Shown here in pieces: positions 51,065-60,882 of a stretch of DNA of 64,000 bases (position 1 is the first letter of the stretch; every line of letters begins with the position of its first letter). A model generated the notes under the pieces. That model saw only the letters and a list, made by a program, of their open reading frames with translations. It was not told the DNA's origin and ran no database searches. A program made the translations under genes and the position numbers. The stretch spans positions 254,481 through 318,480 of the forward strand of contig NW_008705571.1 in the NCBI RefSeq assembly GCF_000186865.1, written 5' to 3'. The stretch is from Aureococcus anophagefferens (Eukaryota > Sar > Pelagophyceae > Pelagomonadales > Pelagomonadaceae).

Positions 51065-51967
51065 ATGAGGCCCGCCGCCGCCATGCCGAACAACTGGATC
51101 GTGGTGCACAAGCTGGCGCTGTCGAAAATTGATGACGGCGACTTCGCCGCCGCGGAGACGCTGCACCGAAAGGCGCTCGCGCTCGTCGAGAAGCAGCAGC
51201 CGGACAGCCTGAACCTCGCACGTGCGCAGGAACACCTAGCGTGCCTGCTCTTTAACAAGTTCCGCGACTATGCCGCCGCGGAGCCGCTGTTCCGAAAAGC
51301 GCTCGCGATCCGCGAGGACCAGCAAGGGCCGGAGTCTGAGCATGTCGCGCGCTCGCTTTGTAACATCGCGCATTGTCTCAAGAGCAAGGGCGACTACGCC
51401 GCCGCGGAGCCGCTGTACCGGCAGGCGCTCGCGATCAACGAGAACCACTGCGGTTCGGAGCACGCGAGATTCGGACGCGTGAAGACGGCCTTGCTCGAGA
51501 TCAAGCGCGCGCGCGAGCGGGCCGGCGCCGCCGCCGCCGTCGCGCCGCCGGCGCCGAAGCGGCAGAAGCGGAGCGAGGAATCGGACGGCGCTACGGAGGA
51601 CGATTGCGTCATCACGGGCTCTCGGTCGGCGGAGGAACGCGACGCGGAGCTCCTCCGCAACGCGATCTCCGTCGCCGAGGACTCGGACGCCGAGGCGGAT
51701 GCGCCGAAAGCGCCCGGCGAGGGCGCGCAGCCGACGTGCGCGGGCACGCTCGAGGACCAGCTCGCGAAGCTCCGCGACGGCCTCGAGGGCGACGGCTTCG
51801 ACGTCGCCGTCGCTTTGACGTGGTGCGAGGAGAACGGCGCGGACAAGCTCTACGAGATCGTCGAGGCGAAGATGGTCGACGAGTTCGTCGCGAGCCTCGC
51901 GCTCAAGCCCGTGAAGGCCAAGGTCCTGAAGGCGCGCCTCCGCGCCTTCGTCGCCGCCGGGGGGTGA
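51065..51967 (+). CDS. TPR protein with SAM-like C-terminus
   Basis: 300 aa. Three TPR units of the kinesin-light-chain type follow each other (FAAAETLHRKALAL, YAAAEPLFRKALAI, YAAAEPLYRQALAI; ~25-145). A basic nuclear-localisation-like PAPKRQKR and an acidic linker come next. The last ~75 residues (VALTWCEENGADKLYEIVE..LALKPVKAKVLKARL) resemble a SAM-type helical bundle. A protein-protein adaptor is inferred; partners unknown. It is divergent from the lysyl-tRNA synthetase gene over ~180 bp. Confidence 0.75.
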   Translation: MRPAAAMPNNWIVVHKLALSKIDDGDFAAAETLHRKALALVEKQQPDSLNLARAQEHLACLLFNKFRDYAAAEPLFRKALAIREDQQGPESEHVARSLCNIAHCLKSKGDYAAAEPLYRQALAINENHCGSEHARFGRVKTALLEIKRARERAGAAAAVAPPAPKRQKRSEESDGATEDDCVITGSRSAEERDAELLRNAISVAEDSDAEADAPKAPGEGAQPTCAGTLEDQLAKLRDGLEGDGFDVAVALTWCEENGADKLYEIVEAKMVDEFVASLALKPVKAKVLKARLRAFVAAGG

Positions 51968-52417
51968 TTGATCTTGCGATGGCCGCGGCGCCAGGGGCCT
52001 GCCACGGCGGCCTGCCCGACGGCGCGGCGGCCGTCGCGCAACGACGACGCAGGCTTCTAAGTGCCCTCTTCGCTGCGCGGTGGCGTCTCAACCGGCCGAT
52101 ACGACTCGGAGGATCTCAAGAAACCGCCGCGGCGCGCGTCTCGCGCGCGGTTTCACCGCGCGGCCGGTTGCGGACTGCTTAAGCTGGATTGCGGACGTGG
52201 TTCACGACGACGACGACGACGCGGCGCGGCGCGCAGGGCCCGCAGCTGCGTGACCCGCCAGCGCGCGGTGTTTGCGACAGCATCGGCCTCGGGAGAGACG
52301 TTGAGAGCGTTGAGAGTTTGCAATCTCATGGAGCACTCCAGTGTAACCTGTTGCTGGCATGGGCTCTAGAAATTTCAGGCGCCTGCCCTCGCCGTAGCGA
52401 CCAAACCACTCAGCGGT
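51968..52417. other. Intergenic region
   Basis: It separates the TPR gene from the TBC gene. Open frames are compositional. No RNA gene or repeat is visible. Confidence 0.5.
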
Positions 52418-54243
52418 ATGCGCTCCTTGGCCGAGGTCGCCGCCGGGCGCCCGCGCGTCGCGCCGCTCAAGGCGCAGGTGGGGGTCGTCGAGCGGTTCGA
52501 GCAACTGCTGGACGCCTGGCCGAAGCGGTGCCGCGACAACGCCGCGCGCGCCCCGCGTCTCGACGACACGCACACACGCGCCGCCCCTCGAGACGCGACG
52601 AACCCACGCAGGCGCGGCGGCAGCGGCGGCAGTGGCGGCGGCGCGCGATGGACCTGCTCGCGGAGCACGGCGGGTTGCCGGCGGAGGTGCGGAAGCGCGC
52701 GTGGTCGACGGTGCTCGAGGCGGCCGTGGAGTCGCCGAAGCCCGCGGCGGCGGCGCCCGCGGCGGCGTCGCCCGCGCCGTCCGAGGACGCGTCGAACGCG
52801 TCGCCCGCGGCCGCGACGCCCGCCGAGGCGGCGCGGCGGAACTTCGAGGCGGCGCCCGGCGGCGAGTCCGGGAGCTCCTGCGGCAGCACGGCGGCGGAGC
52901 CCAAGGAGGAGGAGGAGGAGGAGGAGGACGCGGAGGTCGCGGCGATCGCGGCGAACGCGCGGCGTGCGGGCGGCGACGACGACGCGATGCGCTGGGCGCG
53001 GGCGCGGCGGCGGTCCGACACGGGGCGCCTGAGCCCGAGCGACGAGCTGCCCCGGGAGATCGCGCTGGACGTGCCGCGGACCTTCCACGGCGCGGAGGAG
53101 GCGGCGCCGGACGCGATCTCGAACGCGAAGCTCCGGCGGCTCCTGACGCACTTCGCGCGGACGGCGAGCGAGGACATGAAGTACTGCCAGGGCATGAACT
53201 TCCTCGGCGGCGCGCTCCTGCGCGTTTTTGATGACGGCGCGTCCGGGGGCGCGCGGACGACGACGGTCGACGCGGGCACGTACAACGCGTTCCGGGGGTT
53301 GATGGCGCTCGTGACGCCGCTCTACGTCCCCGACTTCCGGGGCCTCCGGGAGCTCGTGGCCGTCGCCGGCGCGTTGCTACCGAAGTTCGCGCCGCGGCTC
53401 GCGCGCGTGCTCGACGACGAGGGCCTGGACCTCATGCCCATCGCGTCGGGCTGGTGTTTGACCCTGTTCGCGTCGTCCGACATGGCCGACGATTTGCTGC
53501 TCTGCTGCTGGGACTTTTTGCTGCTGGGCACGCCGAGCCGCCGCGAGCTGCTGCTGGAGCAGGGCGAGGAGCGGGCGGACTACGCGTCGGGCGACGAGAG
53601 CGACCGGGAGCCGCCCGCGCGCGCCGCGTCCGCGCGCGCGGCGGCCGCCGCGCCGGCGCGGCGGTCGCTCCTCCGGAGCGCGACGTCCATGCGCTGGTCG
53701 CGCAGGAAGACCCCGCCGCCGGCGCCGGACGCGGGCGAGCGGCCCGAGTGCGCGACGTCGGAGCGCCACGTCGTGCTCCTGCGGCTCTGCCTCGTCATGC
53801 TCCGCCTCGGCGACGAGGCCATCGAGGGCGACGCCGACGGCCTCGAGGCGCTGTCCCTCCTCGGGTCCCGCTTCTTCCCCGCAAGCCCCGAGGCGCTCTG
53901 CGGCCTCCTCGCGCGGACGACCGTCGACGGCCGCGCGGCCCGCGCGGCGGCCCGCGCGCACGCGCGCGACCGCGCCGCGGACGGCGCCGGCGCCGCGCCG
54001 CGCCCGCGGAAGAAGAAGTCCGTCGCGCGCTTCCTCTCGACGCCGTTCCGGGCCGCGGCGCGGCGGAAGCGCGTCGTCTTCGGGCGGGCGAAGCGCCGGG
54101 CCGACGCCGCCGCCGCCGCCGCGGAGGCCCCGGACGACGACCCGGCGCTCCGGTCGCTGCCGAACCCGCGGCCGCGGCCGCTCGCGCCCGCGGCCGCGCC
54201 CGCCGCGGCGCCGGACGAGGACCCGTCGTTAAAAACCCTCTAG
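52418..54243 (+). CDS. Rab-GAP TBC-domain protein
   Basis: The TBC frame begins with MDLLAEHGGLPAEVRKRAW at 52648. A likely first exon starts at 52418 (MRSLAEVAAGRPRVAPLKAQ) with donor CAG|GTGGGG at 52477 and acceptor CACGCAG at 52611. This gives ~563 aa, but exon 1 could extend further because the next codons (ERFEQLLDAWPKR) also look coding. Both GAP fingers are present: IALDVPRTF (arginine finger) and YCQGMNFLGG (glutamine finger), so it should stimulate GTP hydrolysis by a Rab. An acidic insert and a Ser/Arg-rich insert interrupt the domain. The tail is basic and low-complexity. Which Rab it acts on is unknown. Confidence 0.78.
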
Positions 54244-54322
54244 GTGCGTCTGTTGCTAGCGGGACTTCGGGGACTTAGGAGCTGGCGGGATGGCGCGGCG
54301 CGCGAGGCTCAGAGGCGCGCGC

Positions 54323-54904
54323 TCAGTGGAACTCGCCGGAGTTCTGCACCGCGGCCTCGGCGTCGGCCAGCTTCTTGAGGCGCTTGGCGCTGCGGTCGCG
54401 GAGCGCCGCGGCGAACTCGGCCTCCCAGTCCTCGTCCTCCTTGATGCGCTTGAGCTCGCACGCCTTCTCGTGCGCGCGGTCCTTGTCCTCCTGGGCCTCG
54501 CGATCCGCGTCTAACTGCGCCTGGCACTCGCGGGCCTGCTTCTCAATCTTGTGAATTCGGTCGAAGACGTCGTCGCCCTTGCGCTTCTTGGACTTCTTGG
54601 CCTTCTTCTTCTTCTTCTTCTTCTCGGCCGAGTCCGAAGCCGACTCCGAGTCGGAGGGCGACGACTTGGACGACTCGCGGCGGGCGTCGATGTCCGCGAG
54701 CGGCTCGTAGAGGGGCCGGTACTGCTGCGCGCACTTCAGGGCCCACCCCGCATCCGCGCCCGTCTCAGCCATCTGGAGGTACTTGCGGACCTCGGCGAGC
54801 TGCGCCTCCTTGGCCCGCGCTTCCGCGGCCGCCGTCCCCGCCTCCGCCGTCTTCGTGCGCTCCAGCGCCTTGAGTTTCTCGAGATCGCTCTCGCTAGCGG
54901 CCAT
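54323..54904 (-). CDS. Charged Lys-rich coiled-coil protein
   Basis: 193 aa from MAASESDLEKLKALERT; an ATG at 55015 would add an unlike Pro-rich leader. An Ala/Glu helix is followed by a short hydrophobic block (GWALKCAQQYRPLYEPLAD), a Ser/Asp stretch, a run of eight or more lysines (nuclear-localisation-like) and a final coiled coil (FDRIHKIEKQARECQ). No family recognised; nuclear location is inferred from the Lys run only. Confidence 0.6.
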   Translation of the reverse strand: MAASESDLEKLKALERTKTAEAGTAAAEARAKEAQLAEVRKYLQMAETGADAGWALKCAQQYRPLYEPLADIDARRESSKSSPSDSESASDSAEKKKKKKKAKKSKKRKGDDVFDRIHKIEKQARECQAQLDADREAQEDKDRAHEKACELKRIKEDEDWEAEFAAALRDRSAKRLKKLADAEAAVQNSGEFH

Positions 54905-55336
54905 CGTGGGGAGGCGCGCGGGCGCGACGAGGGCAGCCGGGTTAGGCCTCGAGGTTGGTGCCTTTGCCTTGGGGGGCGTCGAGGCTTTTGCTTCAATGTT
55001 GACGCTTGACAGCAACTCTCATCGTCGCCCTTGGCGCCTCGAGGGAAGACCTGTCGGACGCCAGCGGATAGACGCTGGCAAGGCACAGCATCAGGATATG
55101 AAAAGTGCAAAATGGGCAGCCTGAGTTCGAGTTTTTTGTTACAAGTTTACGCGCGGCCATCCAGGAACCGTGGATGGCGCGGTGCACTTGGACATGGCGG
55201 CCGCCTACCGCAAGCGCAGCCTGAACTACCCCACAGAGTCGACGACCCCGCGACGTCCCTGGGCCACCGGCGCACGAAGCCCGGGGAGAATCTAGACGCG
55301 CCTCGGGCGCGCGACGAATCTCCGCGCGAATTGAAC
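54905..55336. other. Intergenic region
   Basis: It is somewhat less GC-rich near 55090-55150. No gene, RNA or repeat is recognisable. Confidence 0.5.
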
Positions 55337-56173
55337 TTAAGTCGGCGGCTTCGACGGCGGCGGCTTCGGCGGCTCCGACGACGGCCGCTTCGGCGGCTCC
55401 GCCGGGGCCGGGGGCTTGGCGTAGTCGGACGGGTGGTTCCGCGGCGGCGGCTTGGAGGACGTCGGGAACGCGCTCTCGTAGGCGCTGGAGTCGCGGCCCC
55501 ACGCGGCCGCGCGCTTCGCGCCCGGCGTCCAGGGCCGCTCCTTGATCTTGCGCCGGGGCACGGGCCGCCGCGCCGTCGCCGCGCCGCGCATGGCGACGCG
55601 GATGTTGTCGACGACCGCGGCGACGCGCGCGTCCGCGTCCGTCGAGTCGATGGCGTGGCACGCGGCGTCCGCGTGGAAGGCGAGCACGTGGCCGTCGTCG
55701 ACGCCGTAGACCCAGAAGGAGACGCGCGCGCCGACGGCGCGGAAGAGGGGCGACCGGGGCACCGTCGCCGCCTTGGGCCGCTTCGGCCGGTCCGGCGTCA
55801 AAGCCTCGGCGACGTAGATCCGCGACACGCGGTACGCGGCCGTGACGCCGACGAGAAACTCGTCGAACTCGAGGTCGCCGGCGGTCATCTCGTCGTCCAG
55901 CGCCCGCAGCTCCGCGGGGATGTCCTCGAACTCCGAGTCGTCGACGGCGGCTTTCGACGCGCTCGGCGGCCGCGGGTGCCGCGCGAGCACGTCGCCGCCG
56001 ATCGTCGCGAGCACGATCGTCGACACGCCGGGGAAGATGCGCTCCACGTCGCGCAGGAGGCTCTCGTAGCGCTTCTGCGACTCGGCGACGACGCGCGCGT
56101 CGTAGGACGCGCCGCTCTTCTGGCCGAGCGCCGCTTTTGCCAGATCCGAGAGCTTGTCGAGGAACTTGACCAT
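55337..56173 (-). CDS. Protein with Roadblock/longin-like fold (tentative)
   Basis: 278 aa from MVKFLDKLSDLAKAALG. The central ~180 residues read like an alpha/beta regulatory fold: RYESLLRDVERIFPGVSTIV with VLATIGGDVLAR, then DEFLVGVTAAYRVSRIYV, then ARVSFWVYGVDDGHVLAFHA and VAAVVDNIRVAM. This pattern recalls Roadblock/LC7 or longin domains, but no signature residue proves it. The C-terminal ~60 residues are Pro/Lys/Ser-rich with repeated PPKPP, a possible SH3/WW-type ligand. The upstream in-frame ATG at 56440 gives an Arg-rich leader crossing the AT-rich palindrome and was rejected. Confidence 0.55.
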   Translation of the reverse strand: MVKFLDKLSDLAKAALGQKSGASYDARVVAESQKRYESLLRDVERIFPGVSTIVLATIGGDVLARHPRPPSASKAAVDDSEFEDIPAELRALDDEMTAGDLEFDEFLVGVTAAYRVSRIYVAEALTPDRPKRPKAATVPRSPLFRAVGARVSFWVYGVDDGHVLAFHADAACHAIDSTDADARVAAVVDNIRVAMRGAATARRPVPRRKIKERPWTPGAKRAAAWGRDSSAYESAFPTSSKPPPRNHPSDYAKPPAPAEPPKRPSSEPPKPPPSKPPT

Positions 56174-56340
56174 GTTTTTGCTGGTGCTTTGTGGTTTGTG
56201 CTTTGTGGTTTGCGCTCGGCGCTCGGCGCACGGCGCAGCGGTGCGACGCGGCGGTTCGGCGCGCGCGAGAGGCGCTGGCGCTCGGCGCAGCGGCGAACGC
56301 GTCGTGGCGCGGCGGCGCGCGCGCAACAGAGTGCCCAGGC

Positions 56341-56391
56341 GGAATTGCCAAGGGGTAATAAATAGTAGATTTATATCCCCTTGGAATTGCC
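56341..56391. repeat. 51-bp AT-rich imperfect palindrome with TATA-like element
   Basis: Two 23-bp arms flank a 5-nt loop (AGTAG); 19 of 23 positions pair, including a perfect CCAAGGGG/CCCCTTGG. The minus strand contains GATATAAATC, a TATA-like box ~195 bp upstream of the start at 56173. It is strikingly AT-rich for this genome. It may be a promoter element or a tiny inverted-repeat element. Confidence 0.75.
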
Positions 56392-56971
56392 GCAATTCAG
56401 CGACACCTCCGACCTTTGCTGCACGGTCGCTGGCGGACAAAAGATCAGCCAGACGAAACGATGGGAACGTCTCTGGACTTAATCACGTCGCGCCGCTGTC
56501 AGTTTTCTTCCCCGGGCCGCGGGGAACCCACGCGCTCGGGCACAGTCCTTGTCTGGCGGCGCCTGCGCGTTTTTTCGCTGCGACGACGGCTGGAAGACGA
56601 GTAACGGTCGGCGTCTTCGCGCGCGGGCAAGGCTGCGGCCGCTGGAAATCGTGATTTTGCGCTAAAGAACGACACCTCCTCTTCGATTACGTTCCTTGCA
56701 TGGTGTTGAACGCGTCAACGCTTACTCCGGGTGTCGAGCGTGCGATTCCGGACACCCGATTTCAGGCGCTCGGGCGCGTTCCCGACGAGCGCCCGAGCGC
56801 ATGTGTTCGGGCTGTAGGCGCTGCGCTCGCCGTACCAAAGCTTGCCGTACTCGCGGAACGTATCGGCGGACCCCCTGGACGGGTTCTGGTTCGCGGCGAA
56901 GCGCTTTTGGAGCTGTTCTGCCGCCTGGAAATCTCGACATTGCCTATATCGGAGGGTTTTCGGTGCTGCAT

Positions 56972-57284
56972 GCAGCGTTTCGTGCGGACCGATCACCGTC
57001 GCTGCGTTCCGCCGGGCGGTCGACATCATAGAGCTCCTGCGTGAAGCTCTACGCGGTCGTCGGCGACCGCAAGGCGTCCCGCACGCGCCGAGCCGCCTTG
57101 GCTGAAACCGGCGGATGGTCGCCGCGGCCCAGTGCGGCCGCGTCTGGGCTTTGCTCGAGGTGTCTGCGGTCCGTGCGCCCGACAGGGGTCCCGACGGCTT
57201 CTCCTGAGCGCCAGGTTGCTGCAGAGAGTACCGTGGATCGCGTTTAGGGGTCCAAAACACCTGAATTTCACCTAAACGCACTCC
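56972..57284 (+). repeat. Left arm of large inverted repeat
   Basis: 313 bp, complementary to 57401-57714 across a 116-bp spacer. Shared blocks include CACCGTCGCTGCGTTCCGCC and GCGCCAGGTTGCTGCAGAGA. Identity falls in the middle (~57045-57090). Confidence 0.85.
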
Positions 57285-57400
57285 AAGATGTCTCTCTTGA
57301 CTTCTTTCGGGACAACTGTGGAAGCGACTAGCGTCGATTTGAAATCGATTTGTTCAGTGCGAGTCAGCGGGGCGCGCGGGCGCTGAATAGGGCGTGCCAA

Positions 57401-57714
57401 GGAGTGCTCTAAGGTGGAAATCAGGTGGTTGGCCCCCTAAACGCGGCCCACGGTACTCTCTGCAGCAACCTGGCGCTCAGGAGAAGCCATCGGGACCCCC
57501 GTCGGGCGCACGGACCGCAGACACCTCGAGGAAAGCCCAGACGCGGCCGCACTGGCCCGCGGCGACCATCCGCCGGTTTCGGCCGAGGCGCCTTCGGCGA
57601 GTGTCGGGCATCTTCTGGGTGTCGAAGACGACGTAGAGCATCACGTAGGAGCTCTATGATGTCGATCCGCCCGGCGGAACGCAGCGACGGTGATCGGTCG
57701 ACGCGAAACGCTGC
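57401..57714 (-). repeat. Right arm of large inverted repeat
   Basis: 314 bp, inverse of the left arm. Both arms encode the same frame on outward-facing strands (YSLQQPGAQEKPSGP, then KAQTRPHW). The spacer contains a perfect TCGATTT-G-AAATCGA palindrome at 57334-57348. Confidence 0.85.
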
Positions 57715-58766
57715 GTTTGGCCCCGAAACGAATCGTTTGGGAGCAGCTGGTCCAAAACTAGCTCTGGCACGCCGATATCGCAGCACACACCAACTTCAAA
57801 GCCTTGGAGGGCACGAACCATATGCCCACCGCCTTCGACTACATCCAGATCATCGCCTGCGGCCAGAACCACACCGCGGTGCGCGTTTTCGGGAATCCGT
57901 CGCGCAGGCGCCGCGCATCGACCGCGTGTCGGCGAATGCGAAAGCGGGCACCCAAAAGTGGTTCGCGACAGCGTGGCCAATGTATCAACCGACGCGAAAA
58001 CGGCTGAGGTGTCGATTTCTACCGGTGCGCGCGTGCTGGAGCCCAGGACCGAGCCCTCCCGGCCTCGGGCGACGATCTCGCTCCCAGCCGCGCGCGCCCG
58101 CACGACGCGCTCGCGCGATGAAACTTTGCAGAGCGTCGCACCCAAGGTAGTACTCGACTCTCACCAAGTTTGGGCCGGTCGGAGCGCCATCACGTCGACA
58201 TCTCGCGCTGCCAGCGCCGGCGGCGCCTGTGGAGAAATTCGATTGGTCCAGGCCGGCGACCGTGGCTGACAGGCAACTTGGTCAACTTGGCAGGCATTCC
58301 GAGTCCGCTGCTCGAGAATTTAGCCGCAAAAAGGTGCGCGCACGGTGTCTCGAGTTCCTTTGGGCCACGCGCGGGGGACGCGCGGAACGCGAAGGGCGAG
58401 AGGCGATGTCAAGGGGGTGGTTTTCGGATCCCAGTCGTGAGATTGGCCGCCTTTGGCTCGAGGGGGGCGCTGGGGGCGCCGCAGCTCCGCGGCGTGCCCC
58501 GACGGCGCCCCGGCGCCAGCGCTGGCGCCGTGCGGCGGGGCCCTCGGCGCCGCCGCGTGGTCGCGACGTGCCCGCCTCCTTCGGAACTCGTCCGTTCGAA
58601 TCGCGCGCCGCGCGAGCCGGCGGTCCCCCGGCCCCCGCACCGTTTCGCCGGTGCGGGGCCGCGTGCTATCGCTTCGACGTGCCGCCGCCTCGACGCCCAC
58701 CCCGTGACACCATCTCTCACCTCTCTGAACTCCCGCAGGCACCGCGTCGACGAGTCCTACGTCTCC

Positions 58767-59556
58767 ATGGCCGCGCGTTTCGCCTCCCGCCTCTCCTCGA
58801 AGCTCCAGCTCCCCGCCGCGGCGGCCGCCTCGTGCGGTGCGCTCGTCGTCGCGCAGAACGATGCGGCGCGCTGCGATGGATGGAAATTCTGGCAGAAGAA
58901 GGCCCCAGCCGCGGAGCTGCTGGCGTCGTCGCCGTCGCGCAAGGCGACGCTCGCGGACCTCGGGGAGCCGATGACCGCCGGCGGCGTGAGCTTCCCGGCG
59001 GCCAACGAGGCCGGGTCCCTCAAGCTCGCGGGCTGCGGCGCGCGGCCCGCGTCCCCGGACCTTTCGATCGCTCGGCCGACCGAGCCCTTCCCCTTTTTCA
59101 GGCGTGCGGGCCAAGTACGGCATCGTCCCCGTCTACGTCGTGGGCCTCTACGCGCACCCGGACCTCCGCGTGGGCGCTGACGGCGACGCGCTCGCGGCGC
59201 TCCGCGGCGCGCCGAGCGCCACGAACGAATTCCGCCTCACGCTCGTCCGCGACGTGTCGACGTCGACCTTCGTCACGGCCCTCGAGGAGCAGGTCCTCCC
59301 GCGCGCCGGCAAGGCCGAGACCGACGCCTTCTCCCAGGCCTGCCAGGCGGGCCTCGCGGACACGCTCCCGAACAAGTCGACGATCGTGCTCCGCCTCAAG
59401 CCCGGCGGCACCGTCGACCTCCTCGCCGGCGGCGCCGTCGTCGCCTCCGTGGACGCCCCCAAGGTCGCCGACGCGCTCCTCGACGTCTACGTCGGCCCCA
59501 ACGCTGTCAGCCCCGCCGCGCGCGACTCCATCTGCGCGGGCCTCAAGGCCTTCTGA
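58767..59556 (+). CDS. Chalcone-isomerase-like protein
   Basis: Exons 58767-59037 and 59102-59556 give 241 aa. The 64-bp intron starts GC, not GT, and ends CCCTTTTTCAG; the join restores LAGCG|VRAKYGIVPVYVVGLY. The fold signature continues with EFRLTLVRDVSTSTF, VLRLKPGGTVDLLAGG and DALLDVYVGPNAVSP, which match the chalcone-isomerase superfamily. In algae, members are usually fatty-acid-binding or helper types rather than flavonoid enzymes. The N-terminal ~45 residues (MAARFASRLSSKLQLP, a hydrophobic AAAAASCGALVVAQ) look like an organelle leader. Enzyme activity is not claimed. Confidence 0.82.
59038..59101 (+). other. Predicted GC-AG intron
   Basis: 64 bp. The only phase-compatible donor near the exon end is GC (TGCG|GCGCGC); nearby GT sites break the frame. 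The acceptor has a strong pyrimidine tract. Confidence 0.55.
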
Positions 59557-59718
59557 GCGCGAGCGACGCAGGTCGCCGCGGAGAGCGACGATCGCCGCCT
59601 AACAACCCCCTTGCCTGCCTGCGGTTGTCCCAGGGGCGTCGCGCGTCGACGAGCTCTTGCCTCGAGGCTCGAGCCGGCCGTGCCGTCTAGACGCGGCCAC
59701 GAGTGGCTCGCCGGGGAA

Positions 59719-59796
59719 CTCGAGGCTTGAGGGGGGTCGGTGGCGCCCTCGGCGCCCTCGGGACGAGGGCGCCGCCCCCTCGGCCGACGCCCTCGG
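59719..59796 (+). repeat. GC-rich inverted repeat, left copy
   Basis: It contains GACGAGGGCGCCGCCCCCTC and GGCCGACGCCCTCGG, both found inverted at 60727-60810. The two copies enclose ~930 bp. Confidence 0.8.
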
Positions 59797-60143
59797 CTGA
59801 GGGATTTTCCCCTCGTCCGAGGGAGCCGAGCGTCCGAGGGTCCGAAAGGTCCGAGGGCGCCGAGGGCGCCGACGGCCGCTGATTGGCCAAGGCACGCCCG
59901 GCCGATCAGCAGCCCTTCCCGAAGGTTCGGCCATCCGTCGTTTTAAGGTTATGAGGGGGGGCGGCAGCCCAAAGGCGCAGCCCTTGGGCGTCCCTGGGCG
60001 CGCCGTGGGTGCCGGCATTGACGCCCACGGTCGCGACGGTCCCCGAGACGGGGCGCAGCCAAGAGCGGCGGCCGTGCGGCGCTTTCCCCTCGCGGCGCCG
60101 TGGGCTGCCTACACGTCGGCGCGGGCACGAGGTCCTGTCGGTC

Positions 60144-60581
60144 CTAGGCCGCGCAGTCGCCCCAGTCGATGATGGAGCGTGGCCCGGGGGCGGCCAGGGA
60201 TGATCTCTCCTGGCTGCTGACGCTGGTGCTGCCGTGGATCATCACGGAGTCTCCGTCGGACCGCCGCGGCGCCCGAGCCCCGACCGGACGAACTCGACGA
60301 TTTCGAGTCTCACGACCCAGCCCTTGTACCGAGACGACGCCTGGGTGACGACGAACGATTCCCGATGCTGCAGTGACTCGAAACGAGTCGATGGGTTGGG
60401 AGGCGTCGAGCGCGCCCCACCCGAGCCTCTGAGAATCGCCCGCCTGTTCCCCGACGCCATCGCCTGGACGTCCCGTTTTCACCGGCGCGTCGTCCGTCAG
60501 GATGCGGCCCATGCAGCCACTGAGATCGTTGCGCATCTCCGCGTATTCGCTGAGCGGCGCGGGTGCAAAGCCTGTCATCAA
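60144..60581 (-). CDS. Hypothetical small ORF between inverted repeats
   Basis: A 145-codon frame with partly protein-like sequence (SEYAEMRNDLSGCMGRILTD, RSIIDWGDCAA). In an overlapping frame, FVVTQASSRYKGWVVRLEIV also looks protein-like, so an unspliced reading is probably wrong. No family is recognised. It lies inside the ~1.1-kb segment bounded by inverted repeats, so it may belong to a small mobile element or be a chance frame. Confidence 0.2.
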   Translation of the reverse strand: MMTGFAPAPLSEYAEMRNDLSGCMGRILTDDAPVKTGRPGDGVGEQAGDSQRLGWGALDASQPIDSFRVTAASGIVRRHPGVVSVQGLGRETRNRRVRPVGARAPRRSDGDSVMIHGSTSVSSQERSSLAAPGPRSIIDWGDCAA

Positions 60582-60646
60582 TCATGCAGCCCGTACATCC
60601 AGCGCCCGGGGGGTCACCAACGGTTCGCCGCCCTCGTCCGATGGAC

Positions 60647-60684
60647 GTGCGCTCGTCCGACGGCCGTGCGCTCGTCCGACGGCC
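60647..60684 (+). repeat. 19-bp tandem repeat
   Basis: Two exact copies of GTGCGCTCGTCCGACGGCC, followed by degenerate GTCCGAGGG units leading into the right inverted repeat. Confidence 0.85.
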
Positions 60685-60726
60685 GAGTCCTCGTCCGAGG
60701 GCGCCGATCCGCCGTCCGAGGGTCCG

Positions 60727-60810
60727 AGGGCGTCGGCCGAGGGGGCGGCGCCCTCGTCCCGAGGGCGCCGAGGGCGCCGAGGGCGCCACTGACCCCCCTC
60801 AACTCGAGGC
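60727..60810 (-). repeat. GC-rich inverted repeat, right copy
   Basis: Inverse of 59719-59796, with one extra GGCGCCGAG unit. It ends 73 bp before the SUZ12 start codon. Confidence 0.8.
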
Positions 60811-60882
60811 AATTACGAGCCCGGGAGGCGGCGAAGTCGATGTTGAAAGGAATCGCCGACCCGCCGCGGCCCCGGGCACAAC

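Larger units (their letters stand above)
56392..58766. other. Gene-poor, less GC-rich region
   Basis: About 2.4 kb between the Roadblock-like gene and the chalcone-isomerase-like gene. It holds the large inverted repeat (56972-57714). Some frames look weakly protein-like (e.g. minus-strand LQKRFAANQNPSRG near 56900 and VRALQGFEVGVCCDIGVPEL near 57800) but have no complete gene structure. These could be remnants of one gene family carried by the repeat. Confidence 0.5.
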
